NCBI RefSeq assembly: GCF_009765215.1
Contig: NZ_VLNV01000006.1
Coordinates: forward strand, 248,001 to 312,000
DNA length: 64,000 nucleotides
DNA from: Lysobacter prati
GTDB lineage: Bacteria; Pseudomonadota; Gammaproteobacteria; Xanthomonadales; Xanthomonadaceae
Direction of reading: 5' to 3'
Below, piece by piece: positions 9,988 through 18,641 of this stretch (position 1 is its first letter; every line of letters begins with the position of its first letter). The notes under the pieces were generated by a model. That model did no database searches. It saw only the letters and a list, made by a program, of their open reading frames with translations, and was not told the DNA's origin. The position numbers were made by a program, and so were the translations under genes.

Positions 9988-10188
9988 TCAGCTTGCCTCA
10001 TCCAGAACGCGCTGGACCAGATCGTCGCCGTCGGCCAGCCATTCGTGCTCATCCACGTACCAGGTGCCGCCGACCTTACGCCCTGGGATCTTCTGCTGCC
10101 GCAACCAGCGCTGCAGGGTGATCTCAGAGGGCCGGCTGCCTACGTCGAAGTACTTCTCCAGCCATGCGTGGGCGGTCATCAGTTTCAC
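9988..10188 (-). CDS. xis: Excisionase-like DNA-binding protein
   Basis: The 66-residue protein reads MKLMTAHAWLEKYF, then TLQRWLRQQKIPGRKVGGTWYVDEHEWL. This is the winged-helix form of small excisionases and AlpA-like factors (helix-turn-helix then a GRKVGGTWY wing). Such proteins bend att DNA and steer the integrase to excision. It is immediately upstream of int on the same strand, the normal arrangement. Confidence 0.8.
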   Translation of the reverse strand: MKLMTAHAWLEKYFDVGSRPSEITLQRWLRQQKIPGRKVGGTWYVDEHEWLADGDDLVQRVLDEAS

Positions 10189-10306
10189 TAGGCCACTCCA
10201 ATCGGATGGTGCCGCTCCGCGGCAAATCTCGGGTGGGGGCGAAGTTGATTCGAGGGTCGGCTCATGTCAGTTTCGGGCTATCGAAGACTTGGTCGGAGAT
10301 GCAAAG

Positions 10307-10621
10307 ATGCGAGAGCTGAAGAAGTATCTGGCGGTGTTTGTCGTTCCTAAGACGGAATCCGAGCACCAGCACATAAGGGCGGCTATCGATCACCATTCCT
10401 GTGGGGATTTCCAGATGGTGTTCATGCAGGTCGGCCCGAAGCCGGATTTGCAATTTACCGTGTCGTACCTTTTCACCTCCGACAAGCCGCCGCATGAGAT
10501 GGGGTTCGGACTCCTCAATGGCGACCAACATTTGGTTGTCGAAGTCGGTGAGTGGACGTTCGTGGACGGAAGTGTGAGAGCGCAGGAATGGCTCAGGAAG
10601 CACAGGAAAGACCCACTGTAG
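10307..10621 (+). CDS. Hypothetical protein
   Basis: A 104-residue protein of unknown function (MRELKKYLAVFVVPKTESEH...). It has no signal peptide or membrane segment. GGAGA precedes the ATG at 10307. Its sequence alternates predicted strands and helices and is more protein-like than the antisense frame over the same bases. It is transcribed away from xis and could be a regulator or moron gene. Confidence 0.55.
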   Translation: MRELKKYLAVFVVPKTESEHQHIRAAIDHHSCGDFQMVFMQVGPKPDLQFTVSYLFTSDKPPHEMGFGLLNGDQHLVVEVGEWTFVDGSVRAQEWLRKHRKDPL

Positions 10622-10770
10622 AAATTCGTCCACTCCGCGCGTTCTTTCGGAGTGGGCGGCGCCACGAGTTGTTGGTTCTCAGCGAAAAAACGCGCGTTGT
10701 CTGCGCCGAGCGGCTGGCGCGAAACCGCCTTGATGTGCGGGAAGTTGAAGGAGCGGGAGCCGTCAGCCAT
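10622..10770 (-). pseudogene. Possible 3'-truncated phage gene
   Basis: Read leftward from an ATG at 10770, the first 50 or so residues (MADGSRSFNFPHIKAVSRQP..., NARFFAENQQLV) look like a genuine small phage protein. Past 10621 the frame becomes a low-quality antisense of the neighbouring gene. A truncated gene is one reading; chance is another. Confidence 0.3.
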
Positions 10771-10828
10771 TGCTTCCACCGAAATAGGAATGCACGATTG
10801 AACCCTTAAACAAGGAACTAGGAAGGCA

Positions 10829-11059
10829 GTGGGGGACTATCGAGATATCCGGGAAGTCGAGAAGAGCGGCACGTTCCACGGCAAGAGCATCACGGTCGTG
10901 ATCTGGCATCGCGCCGCCGGCCAGCCCTACGTAAAAGAGATCCGCATCAAGGACTGGCCGGTCATCAGGGGGCCCGACCACGATCCTGTCGCGACCTTGG
11001 ACGAGGCGATTGCCGCGGGCTTCCGAATCGCCTGCGGCGTGATCGGCGGAGAGCACTGA
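10829..11059 (+). CDS. Hypothetical small protein
   Basis: A 76-residue protein (MGDYRDIREVEKSGTFHGKSITV...) of unknown function. The GTG at 10829 follows AGGAAGG at good spacing. It lies opposite the leftward early operon, with one base between its stop and the stop of the next gene. Confidence 0.55.
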   Translation: MGDYRDIREVEKSGTFHGKSITVVIWHRAAGQPYVKEIRIKDWPVIRGPDHDPVATLDEAIAAGFRIACGVIGGEH

Positions 11060-11060
11060 A

Positions 11061-11417
11061 TCAGCCACCGGTGTCTTCCGGGTGCACGCGGTACAGATGC
11101 GCCGTGCACGAGAACTGAGCCCTGCCTTCGATGGTTTCCCACTTCGGCACGTCCTCGGTGCCGCGGTTTGCCTGGATGCGAGCGCCGGCAGCTTCAGCAG
11201 TGCGAAGGGTGGCGTGCGGATCAGCCCGCCGGTCCAGCGCGTAGCGCATGCCCATCACCGGTTCCGGCAGCAGCTCGACCTTGCCGGTGACGAAGCCCAG
11301 CACCGTCGCACCTTCGAACGGCGACACGCTCGCTTCGGCACAGGCGCGGGTCTTGTGCGGCTGGCCAAGGGTCAGCTTGTCGCCGGTCTGGTACAGGACT
11401 GCATAGATGATCTTCAT
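11061..11417 (-). CDS. Hypothetical phage early protein
   Basis: A 118-residue soluble protein of unknown function, starting MKIIYAVLYQTGDKLTLGQP. GGAGAGC precedes the ATG at 11417. It is the last gene of the leftward early operon, and its ATG overlaps the stop of the gene before it (ATGA). Confidence 0.6.
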   Translation of the reverse strand: MKIIYAVLYQTGDKLTLGQPHKTRACAEASVSPFEGATVLGFVTGKVELLPEPVMGMRYALDRRADPHATLRTAEAAGARIQANRGTEDVPKWETIEGRAQFSCTAHLYRVHPEDTGG

Positions 11418-11545
11418 ACGGCTCTCCGGAGTAGGCGGCGCCACCAGGGGCGCTTAAGGCATTCGTTCTCGGCGCGCAGACGGGTGTTTTCCTCGTGGGT
11501 CTGAGCGAGTTGCTTGCGCAGGGCTTCTTTCGTGGGCTGCTTCAT
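11414..11545 (-). CDS. Small coiled-coil protein
   Basis: A 43-residue protein, MKQPTKEALRKQLAQTHEEN..., with a heptad-like helix and a basic tail (RPWWRRLLRRAV). It resembles short leucine-zipper phage proteins. The start at 11545 was chosen because the upstream part of the frame is Gly/Pro-rich and unlike protein. It overlaps the downstream gene by four bases. Confidence 0.55.
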   Translation of the reverse strand: MKQPTKEALRKQLAQTHEENTRLRAENECLKRPWWRRLLRRAV

Positions 11546-11576
11546 GAGCCGCGGGGCGCGGGGATCAACTGCTGGG

Positions 11577-11765
11577 TCATCCCTTCCTCCTGGCCCTGGC
11601 TTCATGCTCCGAGGCCTGCTGCTCGTAGAGCCGCGCGCGCTGTTCGCATCGGTCAGGGGTCTCGAACGGGTTCCGGCGTGCTGTGTCGGCGGCTACGCGA
11701 TACGCCTCAGCGATGCCCTGGTCGCTATGGGTATAGAGATCTAGCTGGTTGGTGTCGGAACGCAT
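11577..11765 (-). CDS. Hypothetical small protein
   Basis: A 62-residue, highly charged, mostly helical protein (MRSDTNQLDLYTHSDQGIAE..., ending EARARRKG). No known domain is recognised. It sits in the leftward early operon. Confidence 0.5.
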   Translation of the reverse strand: MRSDTNQLDLYTHSDQGIAEAYRVAADTARRNPFETPDRCEQRARLYEQQASEHEARARRKG

Positions 11766-11774
11766 CCAGATGCC

Positions 11775-12041
11775 TCAACGCGAGTCGGACGGTGTGATGT
11801 GGTGCGGCGGCAGCTCGCAGGCGCGCCGTATGGGCGGCAGATGCGCGGGCCACGCCATAGGCGCTGGGGCAGCGACAGTGGCGGCGATATCGGCCTGCCA
11901 CTGGCAGGCACGTCGACGGTACTCGGCCGCGTTGATCTCGTTGCCGAGGGCCTCTTCCTTGTCCGCAACGGCGCGGAGGAAGTCGGGACCAGGCATGTCG
12001 AGCACGCGGGGGTTGATGAAGGGAGAGTTGCTTCGGTCCAT
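11775..12041 (-). CDS. Hypothetical small protein
   Basis: An 88-residue protein with a helical middle (FLRAVADKEEALGNEINAAE, YRRRACQWQADIAAT) and a proline-rich tail. It resembles small phage proteins of unknown role. It lies nine bases before the gene at 11577-11765 in the same operon. Confidence 0.5.
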   Translation of the reverse strand: MDRSNSPFINPRVLDMPGPDFLRAVADKEEALGNEINAAEYRRRACQWQADIAATVAAPAPMAWPAHLPPIRRACELPPHHITPSDSR

Positions 12042-12047
12042 GGGGCC

Positions 12048-12371
12048 TCAGATCGCGTGGACGGTGGTCTTGGGGCGACGCGAGTCCGGCTTACGCGGAG
12101 ACGGCCGGCCCTTGTCGGTGCTGATGCCTCGCGACTGCAGCGCACTGCGCAGGGCGCGGTCCGTGCCTGGGTCGAAGGGGATCACGGTTGCCGGCGTGGC
12201 ATGCACGATGTGGTGACAGATGCCGCGGGCGAGTTCTGCATCTCGCTTGCCCCAGGGGATGGGCTGCAGCACAACGGCGGCCGCGCGCGGGAACAGGGGC
12301 GCCTGCTCAGGCGAAGGCGCGCGCTCGTTGACGCGGCGAGGGCGCAGCTGGCGAACGTTGGCGGCGGTCAT
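12048..12371 (-). CDS. Hypothetical early protein
   Basis: A 107-residue basic protein (MTAANVRQLRPRRVNERAP...) with a central PIPWGKRDAELARGICHHIV segment. The high Arg and Pro content suggests nucleic-acid contact, but no domain is recognised. Its ATG overlaps the stop of the upstream gene (12368-12371). Confidence 0.55.
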   Translation of the reverse strand: MTAANVRQLRPRRVNERAPSPEQAPLFPRAAAVVLQPIPWGKRDAELARGICHHIVHATPATVIPFDPGTDRALRSALQSRGISTDKGRPSPRKPDSRRPKTTVHAI

Positions 12372-12661
12372 GCGGCGCGCCTCATGTAGGCGCGAGTATC
12401 GACCTCACGTCGTTGACCGATGAGGAGGGAGCGGATTCCCAAGGTGTTGCAGCGATGGCCGCAGTTGTCGCTGTCCCGCTCGAGCGGCCAGCCCGCGGCT
12501 TCCAGACGACTCAGCCACCGATAGCAAGTTGCGCGAGTCATTCCGACTTCCTTGGCCAAGTCGTCAACCTTCACCCAGCCGCCGCGCGGGCGGTCAGCGA
12601 GTAGAAGCGCCCGCACGAGGATCGCGATTAGGTCCGCCTTGATCTGAACTCGACCGTTCAT
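12368..12661 (-). CDS. Helix-turn-helix protein
   Basis: A 97-residue protein with a winged-helix-like stretch: LIAILVRALLLADRPRGGWV, then VDDLAKEVGMTRATCYRWLSRLEAAG. This fits a small DNA-binding regulator or replication accessory of the early operon. It overlaps its neighbours at both ends by one to four bases, indicating coupled translation. Confidence 0.65.
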   Translation of the reverse strand: MNGRVQIKADLIAILVRALLLADRPRGGWVKVDDLAKEVGMTRATCYRWLSRLEAAGWPLERDSDNCGHRCNTLGIRSLLIGQRREVDTRAYMRRAA

Positions 12662-12903
12662 TACGCGGCCTCCGGTCCGAAGCCGCTGACCGCGGCTAGG
12701 CGACGCGGGCGCATGTCGGAGTTGCCCAGTGCGATTGCGGTTGCGGTGGAGCGGCCTTCGGCCAGCGCTTTGAGGCCGACAGCGACGAGCGCATGGCGGC
12801 GCTGCTTGTCACTGGCGCCTGTGTTCTTGGCGCGTTCCTTCAGGGCCTTGTTGATGAGGCAGGCCTGGCGGGCGCTGAAGTTCAACGGGATGACGTTGCT
12901 CAC
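12661..12903 (-). CDS. Hypothetical early protein
   Basis: An 80-residue protein (MSNVIPLNFSARQACLINKA...) with two predicted helices rich in Ala, Lys and Arg. It starts at GTG (12901-12903), which overlaps the TGA of the preceding gene. No family is recognised. Confidence 0.55.
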   Translation of the reverse strand: MSNVIPLNFSARQACLINKALKERAKNTGASDKQRRHALVAVGLKALAEGRSTATAIALGNSDMRPRRLAAVSGFGPEAA

Positions 12904-13055
12904 AGCTCGACTCCTTCGTGACCGTGAAGATGTGGGGTAGGGGTGGCCTCGCGCGCATTGGCGCGAGGCTCTTGGGTAGCGGAAAGGGTTTCACCGGCGC
13001 GCTGCTCGTCGTCACGCGGGTTTACCAGGTGCGAGGCTTCGTCGAAGCAGCTCAT
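12900..13055 (-). CDS. Hypothetical small protein
   Basis: A 51-residue protein, MSCFDEASHLVNPRDDEQRA... ending HGHEGVEL. It is supported mainly by four-base overlaps with the genes on both sides (GTGA at 12900-12903 and ATGA at 13052-13055). Function is unknown. Confidence 0.5.
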   Translation of the reverse strand: MSCFDEASHLVNPRDDEQRAGETLSATQEPRANAREATPTPHLHGHEGVEL

Positions 13056-13210
13056 GCAGCGGCCCCAAGCAAGCGCGCGAGGGTGGCGTTCGCCTGGTTG
13101 AGCCGTTCAAGGTGGCGCGCTTGATCGCGCTTCATGCCTTCAGTCATCGCCTTGTAACGGCGCAGACGGGCGAGGTCGCCCTCCGCAGACAGCTTGGCGG
13201 CCTTCCGAGG
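13052..13210 (-). pseudogene. 5'-truncated early gene at the deletion junction
   Basis: The frame ends ...MKRDQARHLERLNQANATLA and closes with TGA at 13052-13054. Its protein-like part begins about VHCPRKAAKLSAEGDLARLR near 13210. No start codon with a ribosome-binding site is found, and to the right the frame becomes antisense of the tail gene. It is probably the remnant of a gene cut by the deletion. Confidence 0.5.
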
Positions 13211-13213
13211 GCA

Positions 13214-14587
13214 ATGGACCTGGGCAACATATCGCCTCCGCAAGTACGCTTTGTCGAGGTGTGGAATGCTTACTTGGCGCCGAAGCCGCTGACAGGGATC
13301 AGCGCCGTCGGTAGCGACGAAGGGCTCACGTTCTCGCCGGCCCCGCCGATGACCTTCGAGCCGCTGCAGTCGGTGGTGTTCACCCTGACTGCCGAGGCGG
13401 ACGTTCCGCCCGCGGTCGACATGGTGTTCACTTTTGAGTTCACCGGCGCCAGCGGTGCGACTGTTTCGGTGTTCGGCGTATCGGTCATTCCGATGCCGTG
13501 GTCGCAGCTGATCCCGATGTCGGAGACTCTGACCTGGCTCACCGACATCATGACGGCGCGCGACGGAACCGAGCAGCGCGTCAGCCTTCGCGACACGCCG
13601 CGCCAGGTTTACTCGCTGTCCGTGCACACCGCGGACTTCACCGGCGCGCAGCATGCTTTCGTCGGCGGCTATGGCCGCAGCTTCGCGGTGCCGAGCATGG
13701 GCGAGGGAAAGCCCTGCACAGTCGGCGCCGGCGCAACCGAGATCCTGATCGATACCCGTTCCGGCGACTGGCGCGAAATGGTGATGATCTGGTCGAGCGA
13801 GACCAGCTTCGAGGTGATCGAGATCACCAGCGTGCTCCCAGACAGGCTGCTGCTGAAGCGGCCCGTGATCCTCTCTCGGAAGGGCAGGGCGTACCCGACT
13901 GCGACGGCGCGGCTCATCGCCGATCCGGTGCGCACCAGCTACGGCAGGGCAGGGATGATCCAGGCGACTGTGCAGTTCATCAGCGGCCGCGATCTGGCTT
14001 CGGCGGCGCCAGCGCTGCAGTGGGGTGGCTACGACGTGTTGCTGCAGGCGCCGATGCTCAATCCTGTCGACGACACCATGGGGCAGCGGATCGAAGTGCT
14101 CGACAACGGCACCAGTTGGGACACCCAGGACCGGTACTGGTCGCGGGCTAAGGTCGCACGGCCGATGCGTTGGGTGGTCAACAAGGCGGAGCTGTGGCGC
14201 CTGCGGGGATGGTTACACCGTCGACGCGGATCAACGTTGCCGTTCTACCACCCGAGCTTCGAGCCCGATTTCCTGCCAGTCGGCGCCGGTCTCGTGGACA
14301 ACAGCCTGATCGTCAAGACGAACGGATACGAGAAGCATGGAAAGACCAAGGCGCTCGCCATCTCCACAACCGACGGCGCATGGGTGTTTGCCGACATCCT
14401 GTCGGTGACCGACGGAGGCCTGGGCTCGATCTCGCTCAACCTCGGCCAGAACCTGACCATCAACTACAACCAGATTCGCCGGATCAGCCTCATGGGCTTG
14501 AAGCGGCTGGCCACCGACACGGTGCAGATCAACTGGCTCGGCGGAGAGGTGGCTGAGGTGCTGACGGACTTCCTGGAGCTGCAATGA
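13214..14587 (+). CDS. Phage minor tail protein, 5'-truncated
   Basis: The 457-residue frame reads MDLGNISPPQVRFVEVWNAY and continues with WLTDIMTARDGTEQRVSLRD, a combination typical of minor tail proteins coded just before the BR0599-type tail protein in lambda-like prophages. Homologues as I remember them carry about 100 more N-terminal residues, so the start is probably lost at the junction near 13.21 kb. No ribosome-binding site is seen at 13214. The 3' end overlaps the next gene by ATGA. Confidence 0.7.
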   Translation: MDLGNISPPQVRFVEVWNAYLAPKPLTGISAVGSDEGLTFSPAPPMTFEPLQSVVFTLTAEADVPPAVDMVFTFEFTGASGATVSVFGVSVIPMPWSQLIPMSETLTWLTDIMTARDGTEQRVSLRDTPRQVYSLSVHTADFTGAQHAFVGGYGRSFAVPSMGEGKPCTVGAGATEILIDTRSGDWREMVMIWSSETSFEVIEITSVLPDRLLLKRPVILSRKGRAYPTATARLIADPVRTSYGRAGMIQATVQFISGRDLASAAPALQWGGYDVLLQAPMLNPVDDTMGQRIEVLDNGTSWDTQDRYWSRAKVARPMRWVVNKAELWRLRGWLHRRRGSTLPFYHPSFEPDFLPVGAGLVDNSLIVKTNGYEKHGKTKALAISTTDGAWVFADILSVTDGGLGSISLNLGQNLTINYNQIRRISLMGLKRLATDTVQINWLGGEVAEVLTDFLELQ

Positions 14588-15384
14588 CCTACGACAGCCG
14601 CGAGACCGGCGCGCATAGTGGCGCACCGGTCGAACTCTATCGGTTCAGCGTCGGTACCAGCGAGTGGTTGCAGACGTCGGCCGATCGTCAATTCGTCCTG
14701 ACTGGTAAGACGTACGTCCCGACCTACATCGAGCGCGGGGAGCTGTCGGTCACCGACGAGACGCCGCGCGAGGGTCTCGACGTGACGGTGGCGCGCGACA
14801 ACCCCGTGGCTGCTCTGTTCAACGCTCAGGCCCCGGACGGGACCATGTTCCTGACCATCTTCCGCGAGCACCGAGGAGACGCGGACTTCATCACGCTCGG
14901 CCGCTGGCGCGTGCTCGGCGTCACTTGGTCGAACAGCACCGCACTCCTGAAGTGCGAGCCGCTGTTCACCGCATTGGCCAGGCCGATGCTGCGCCTGCGC
15001 TTCTCGGTCACGTGCCGGCATGCGCTGTTCGGCCCCGAGTGCGGCGTATCAAAGCCGGCCTTCGCGGTCACCGCTGTGCTGATCACCGCGACGGGGGTCA
15101 CCATGCAGTCGGCCGCGTTTGCCGCGCACCCGTCGGGATACTTCCGGGGCGGCGAGCTGGATGCGGGCTTGGGGCGGCGGCGTCGGATCATCGACCACGT
15201 CGGCGACACGATCACGCTGACGGCCAACATCCCGGGCATCGTCGGTGGCGCCACGGTGACGGCATTTCCCGCGTGCAACAAGCTGATCAACGGCGATTGC
15301 CTCAACCGCTTCAGCAACACCCCGAACCATGGCGGGTTCCCAAACACACCCGACAAGAATCCGTTCGAGGTGGGCGTCTCATGA
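14584..15384 (+). CDS. Phage tail protein, BR0599 / DUF2163 type
   Basis: The 266-residue product matches phage BR0599-like proteins, thought to be baseplate or tail-tip hub components. It shows an N-terminal LYRFSVGTSEW region, CRHALFGPECGV, and the C-terminal signature ACNKLINGDCLNRF followed by NTPNHGGFPNTP and KNPFE. The conserved cysteines may bind metal. The ATG overlaps the upstream stop (ATGA), and the 3' end overlaps the next gene in the same way. Confidence 0.85.
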   Translation: MTYDSRETGAHSGAPVELYRFSVGTSEWLQTSADRQFVLTGKTYVPTYIERGELSVTDETPREGLDVTVARDNPVAALFNAQAPDGTMFLTIFREHRGDADFITLGRWRVLGVTWSNSTALLKCEPLFTALARPMLRLRFSVTCRHALFGPECGVSKPAFAVTAVLITATGVTMQSAAFAAHPSGYFRGGELDAGLGRRRRIIDHVGDTITLTANIPGIVGGATVTAFPACNKLINGDCLNRFSNTPNHGGFPNTPDKNPFEVGVS

Positions 15385-15902
15385 CCTTCCTGGTGCTGGC
15401 GCCGCCACGAAGCATGACGGCGTGGCTGGCCAACCTGCTCACCACTGATCGAACCGTCTGCCACCACGACGTGCTGACCAACGGCGGTCTGGCGCGAATG
15501 CGCGAACTGGTGGAGACGCCGGGTGTCGGTTTCGCCGAGACGTCGGGGCTGGCGATTCCACTCACGCTCCTCGGCGCATTCCCTGACGCGCGCATCGTGG
15601 TCATCCAGTCGGAGCCGGCGCGCGTCGCCGTATCGCTGACGAAGCTCGGGGTCGACGGTCCTGGCTTCATACGCCATGTGGCACCCCGCATTGCTCGGGC
15701 CGTCTCCATCCTTTCTGGCCACGCGATGTTCGTTCGCGACACCGAGGTAATCGACAGGGCCGGCGACATCGCGGCGTACCTGACCGGTCACCGCCCGAGC
15801 GACGCGCGGCTGGCGCTGCTGCGTTCGCTGCGCGTGGTCAAGACCAATCCCTTGCACGGCGACCCTCGCGCGTTGCAGGCCCTCATCCGGAGCGAACCGT
15901 AA
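15381..15902 (+). CDS. Sulfotransferase-like protein in the tail operon
   Basis: The 173-residue product starts MTFLVLAPPRSMTAWLANLL, which resembles the 5'-phosphosulfate-binding loop of PAPS sulfotransferases (often RSGSTWL). Later FPDARIVVIQSEPARVAVSL resembles the second half of that fold. In related prophages this slot between the BR0599 protein and the tail-tip protein usually holds an NlpC/P60-type gene. The protein may modify a tail or surface component, but activity is an inference. It overlaps both neighbours, so it is translated within the tail operon. Confidence 0.55.
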   Translation: MTFLVLAPPRSMTAWLANLLTTDRTVCHHDVLTNGGLARMRELVETPGVGFAETSGLAIPLTLLGAFPDARIVVIQSEPARVAVSLTKLGVDGPGFIRHVAPRIARAVSILSGHAMFVRDTEVIDRAGDIAAYLTGHRPSDARLALLRSLRVVKTNPLHGDPRALQALIRSEP

Positions 15903-18616
15903 TGGCAGGTTGGGCGATTGTCTGGCAGATCGTGGTGTGGCTCGTCACCACGGCGATCTCCGCCTCGCAGATGAAGGTGCCAAAGGGCGGGCCGGCGGCC
16001 GGCTCCGACAAGTTCAAGTTCCCGACGGCCAGCGAGGATCGCGCCGTGCCGGTGATCTTCGGGCCGCGCTGGGTGAAGGGACCGAACGTCGTCTGGTGGG
16101 GGAACCTCAAGAACCGCGCGATCAAGCAGTCGGCCGGGCGCAAGTACGCCTTCTTCGGACCCAAACGCTACACGGTCATCAACTACATCTACTCGCTCGG
16201 CATGCAGCTGATCGTCGCCTACAAGGCGGACAGGATCATGGCCGCACGCATCGGCGAGAAGGTTCTGGCCGAAGGCCTGAGCGTCACTTCGAACGGAACG
16301 ATCAGCGTCAACAAGCCCGAGCTGTTCGGCGGTGAGAAGGCCGGCGGCGGGTTCGTGGGGCCGATCGACTTCGAGTTCGGCTTGCCTGGCCAGGGCGTCA
16401 ATGCCTACCTCGATGGGCTGATCACTGGGCCGGTCTCCGCGCACCGCGGTGTCGTCGGCATCATCCTGCGCGATTGCGAGATCACGGCGGCGCCGCCAGG
16501 CCAAGAGGTCAACATCCAGCCCGTGTCGGTGCTGCTGTCCGCCACCTCGAGCATGTGCAGCTGGTATGGCGCGAAGGTGACTTGCCCCAGCGGCGGCATG
16601 AACCCGGCGCACATGCTGCGCGTGGTCGCGACCCGGCAGCCGTGGAACAACCAGCAGTACAGCGACCTCGACATCGACGACGCCAGCTTCACCGCGGCCG
16701 CTGACGTGCTGTTCGCCGAGGACTTCGGTCTGGCCGCGGAGATCTCCGACGAGGCGATCAGCGCCGACGACGCGATCGGCGAGATCCTGCGCCACATCGA
16801 CGGAACGCTGTTCGAGGACAGGTTCAGCGGCAAGCTGAGCCTCACGCTCAACCGTGGCGGCTACGACATCCCGTCGCTTCCGGTGTTCGACGACTCCTGC
16901 GTGCTTTCGGTAGACGAGTACACCCGGCTTGGCTGGGGCGAGCGGATCAACCAGGTCACGATCAGCTACTACGACCTGCAGGCGGACAAGGACCGTTCGA
17001 CAACGCCGATCTATGACCCCGCCGCGGAGCAGGCCCAGGGCGGCGTCGTGGCGCGCGTGAACCGCTATCCTTGGATCTTCCAGGGCGAGATCGCCGCGCG
17101 GCTGGGCGAGCGCGACCTGCGGCAGATGACGGCTGATCTGGGCGTCGCCACCATCGTCGCGAACCGGAAGGCATCGGGCATCAAGCCGGGCAGCGTGTTC
17201 CGCTGGTCGTGTCCGAAGCTGGGGATCACGCAGATCGTGATGCGGGCGAAGCGCGTCGACTATGGGTCGCTCGCTGACGGCCGTGTGCGCATCATTTGCG
17301 TCGAAGACATCTTCAGCCTTCCGACGGCGGTGTACGCCGAGCCGCCGCCGTCAGGCTGGGTGGATCCGGTCAACGATCCGGCGCCGGCGGCCGTGCGCTC
17401 GGTGTTCGAGGCGCCGTTCTGGCTGACCGGTCCGGGGGCGTTTGACCCGCCCACCGATGGCACGCTGCTGGCGCTGGCGGTCCGGCCTACGAACGATGCG
17501 ACCGACTTCGAGTTCTGGGCCGGTACGCCGTACGCGGAAGTGCTGGCCGAGCCCGGGGCGTTCTCGGAGTCGACCACGCTGTCCGCTGCTGTAAGCGCGG
17601 GCAGCTCGACGCTGACGGTCGCGCCTGGCATCTCGGCGTCGTCGGGCGGGCAGTTGGCCAAGATCGATGACGAGATCGTGCGCATCGACGCAGTGGCCGC
17701 ATCTCTGACGGTGTCGCGAGGGATGCTGGACACGGTGCCGGCGCCGCACGCGCTGGGAGCGAGGCTGATCGTGTTCGAGGACAACGTTCCCGGAGAGCGC
17801 TTCGCAAACGGCGCCTCGGTCAGCGTGAAGCTGTTGCCGGCAACGATCCGCGGGCGCCTGCCACTCGCCAGTGCGCCGGCCGACACAGTCGTGATGGCAC
17901 AGCGCCACCTTCGGCCGTACCCGCCGGGAAACTTCCGCATCAACGGCGCGGCATTCCCGGCGACATCGTTCGCGCGCCTCGCGGTCAGCTGGGCGCATCG
18001 CGATCGCCTGCAGCAACTGGCCCAGCCGCTGACCACGCAGACCGACCCGAACATCGGACCGGAGGCAGGTGTCACCTACACAAGGCGCATCTACCAGCGG
18101 CCATCGACGCTCCTGGACACGCAGGCCGGCATCACCGGAACCGCCACGACTGACTACATCGCCAACGTCGACGCCGATCTGCGCATTGAGGTTGAGGCGG
18201 TGCGCGGCGGCCTGGTCAGCCTGTTCAAGCACAGCCACGTGGTCACGGTCGAGGGCGCCAGCAAGATCACGAACGGCACCTTCGCAACCGATACCGACTG
18301 GAACAAGGGGACCGGTTGGGCGATCGCCGCCGGCGTGGCCACGAAGACTGCCGGCACGGCGAGCGACCTGACCCAGGCAGAGGCCTTCGTCGCCGGCGGC
18401 CAGTACCTGGTCGAATACACGCTGAGCGGCGTCACGGCGGGCACCGTGGAGGCGCAATTCGCTGGAGGCAGCGCGGTCAACGGTGCGACCCGCAACGCCA
18501 ACGGCAGCTACAGTGAGACCCTGACCGCAATGGCCGGGAACAATGTCTTCCGAGTCGCCGCCGATGCCGCGTTCGCTGGGAGCGTACACAACGTCAGTGT
18601 GCGTCGTCTGGAATGA
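15902..18616 (+). CDS. Phage tail-tip / host-specificity protein
   Basis: A 904-residue protein. It has an N-terminal hydrophobic helix (IVWQIVVWLVTTAISA), then regions typical of tail-tip J-like proteins (RAVPVIFGPRWVKGPNVVWW; IGEILRHIDGTLFEDRFSGK). The last 120 or so residues are a Gly/Thr-rich beta domain (TNGTFATDTDWNKGTGWAIA) like carbohydrate-binding modules. It would form the tip of a siphophage tail and bind the cell surface. The start overlaps the upstream TAA (TAATG). Length is complete. Confidence 0.82.
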   Translation: MAGWAIVWQIVVWLVTTAISASQMKVPKGGPAAGSDKFKFPTASEDRAVPVIFGPRWVKGPNVVWWGNLKNRAIKQSAGRKYAFFGPKRYTVINYIYSLGMQLIVAYKADRIMAARIGEKVLAEGLSVTSNGTISVNKPELFGGEKAGGGFVGPIDFEFGLPGQGVNAYLDGLITGPVSAHRGVVGIILRDCEITAAPPGQEVNIQPVSVLLSATSSMCSWYGAKVTCPSGGMNPAHMLRVVATRQPWNNQQYSDLDIDDASFTAAADVLFAEDFGLAAEISDEAISADDAIGEILRHIDGTLFEDRFSGKLSLTLNRGGYDIPSLPVFDDSCVLSVDEYTRLGWGERINQVTISYYDLQADKDRSTTPIYDPAAEQAQGGVVARVNRYPWIFQGEIAARLGERDLRQMTADLGVATIVANRKASGIKPGSVFRWSCPKLGITQIVMRAKRVDYGSLADGRVRIICVEDIFSLPTAVYAEPPPSGWVDPVNDPAPAAVRSVFEAPFWLTGPGAFDPPTDGTLLALAVRPTNDATDFEFWAGTPYAEVLAEPGAFSESTTLSAAVSAGSSTLTVAPGISASSGGQLAKIDDEIVRIDAVAASLTVSRGMLDTVPAPHALGARLIVFEDNVPGERFANGASVSVKLLPATIRGRLPLASAPADTVVMAQRHLRPYPPGNFRINGAAFPATSFARLAVSWAHRDRLQQLAQPLTTQTDPNIGPEAGVTYTRRIYQRPSTLLDTQAGITGTATTDYIANVDADLRIEVEAVRGGLVSLFKHSHVVTVEGASKITNGTFATDTDWNKGTGWAIAAGVATKTAGTASDLTQAEAFVAGGQYLVEYTLSGVTAGTVEAQFAGGSAVNGATRNANGSYSETLTAMAGNNVFRVAADAAFAGSVHNVSVRRLE

Positions 18617-18641
18617 TCTCGCCCCACGGGTGGGCGCTAAT

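Noticed and set aside
13214-18616. Amber recoding in the tail genes of element 1
   Set aside because: These genes have no in-frame TAG and end in TGA or TAA, so the TAG pattern is specific to element 2 late genes.
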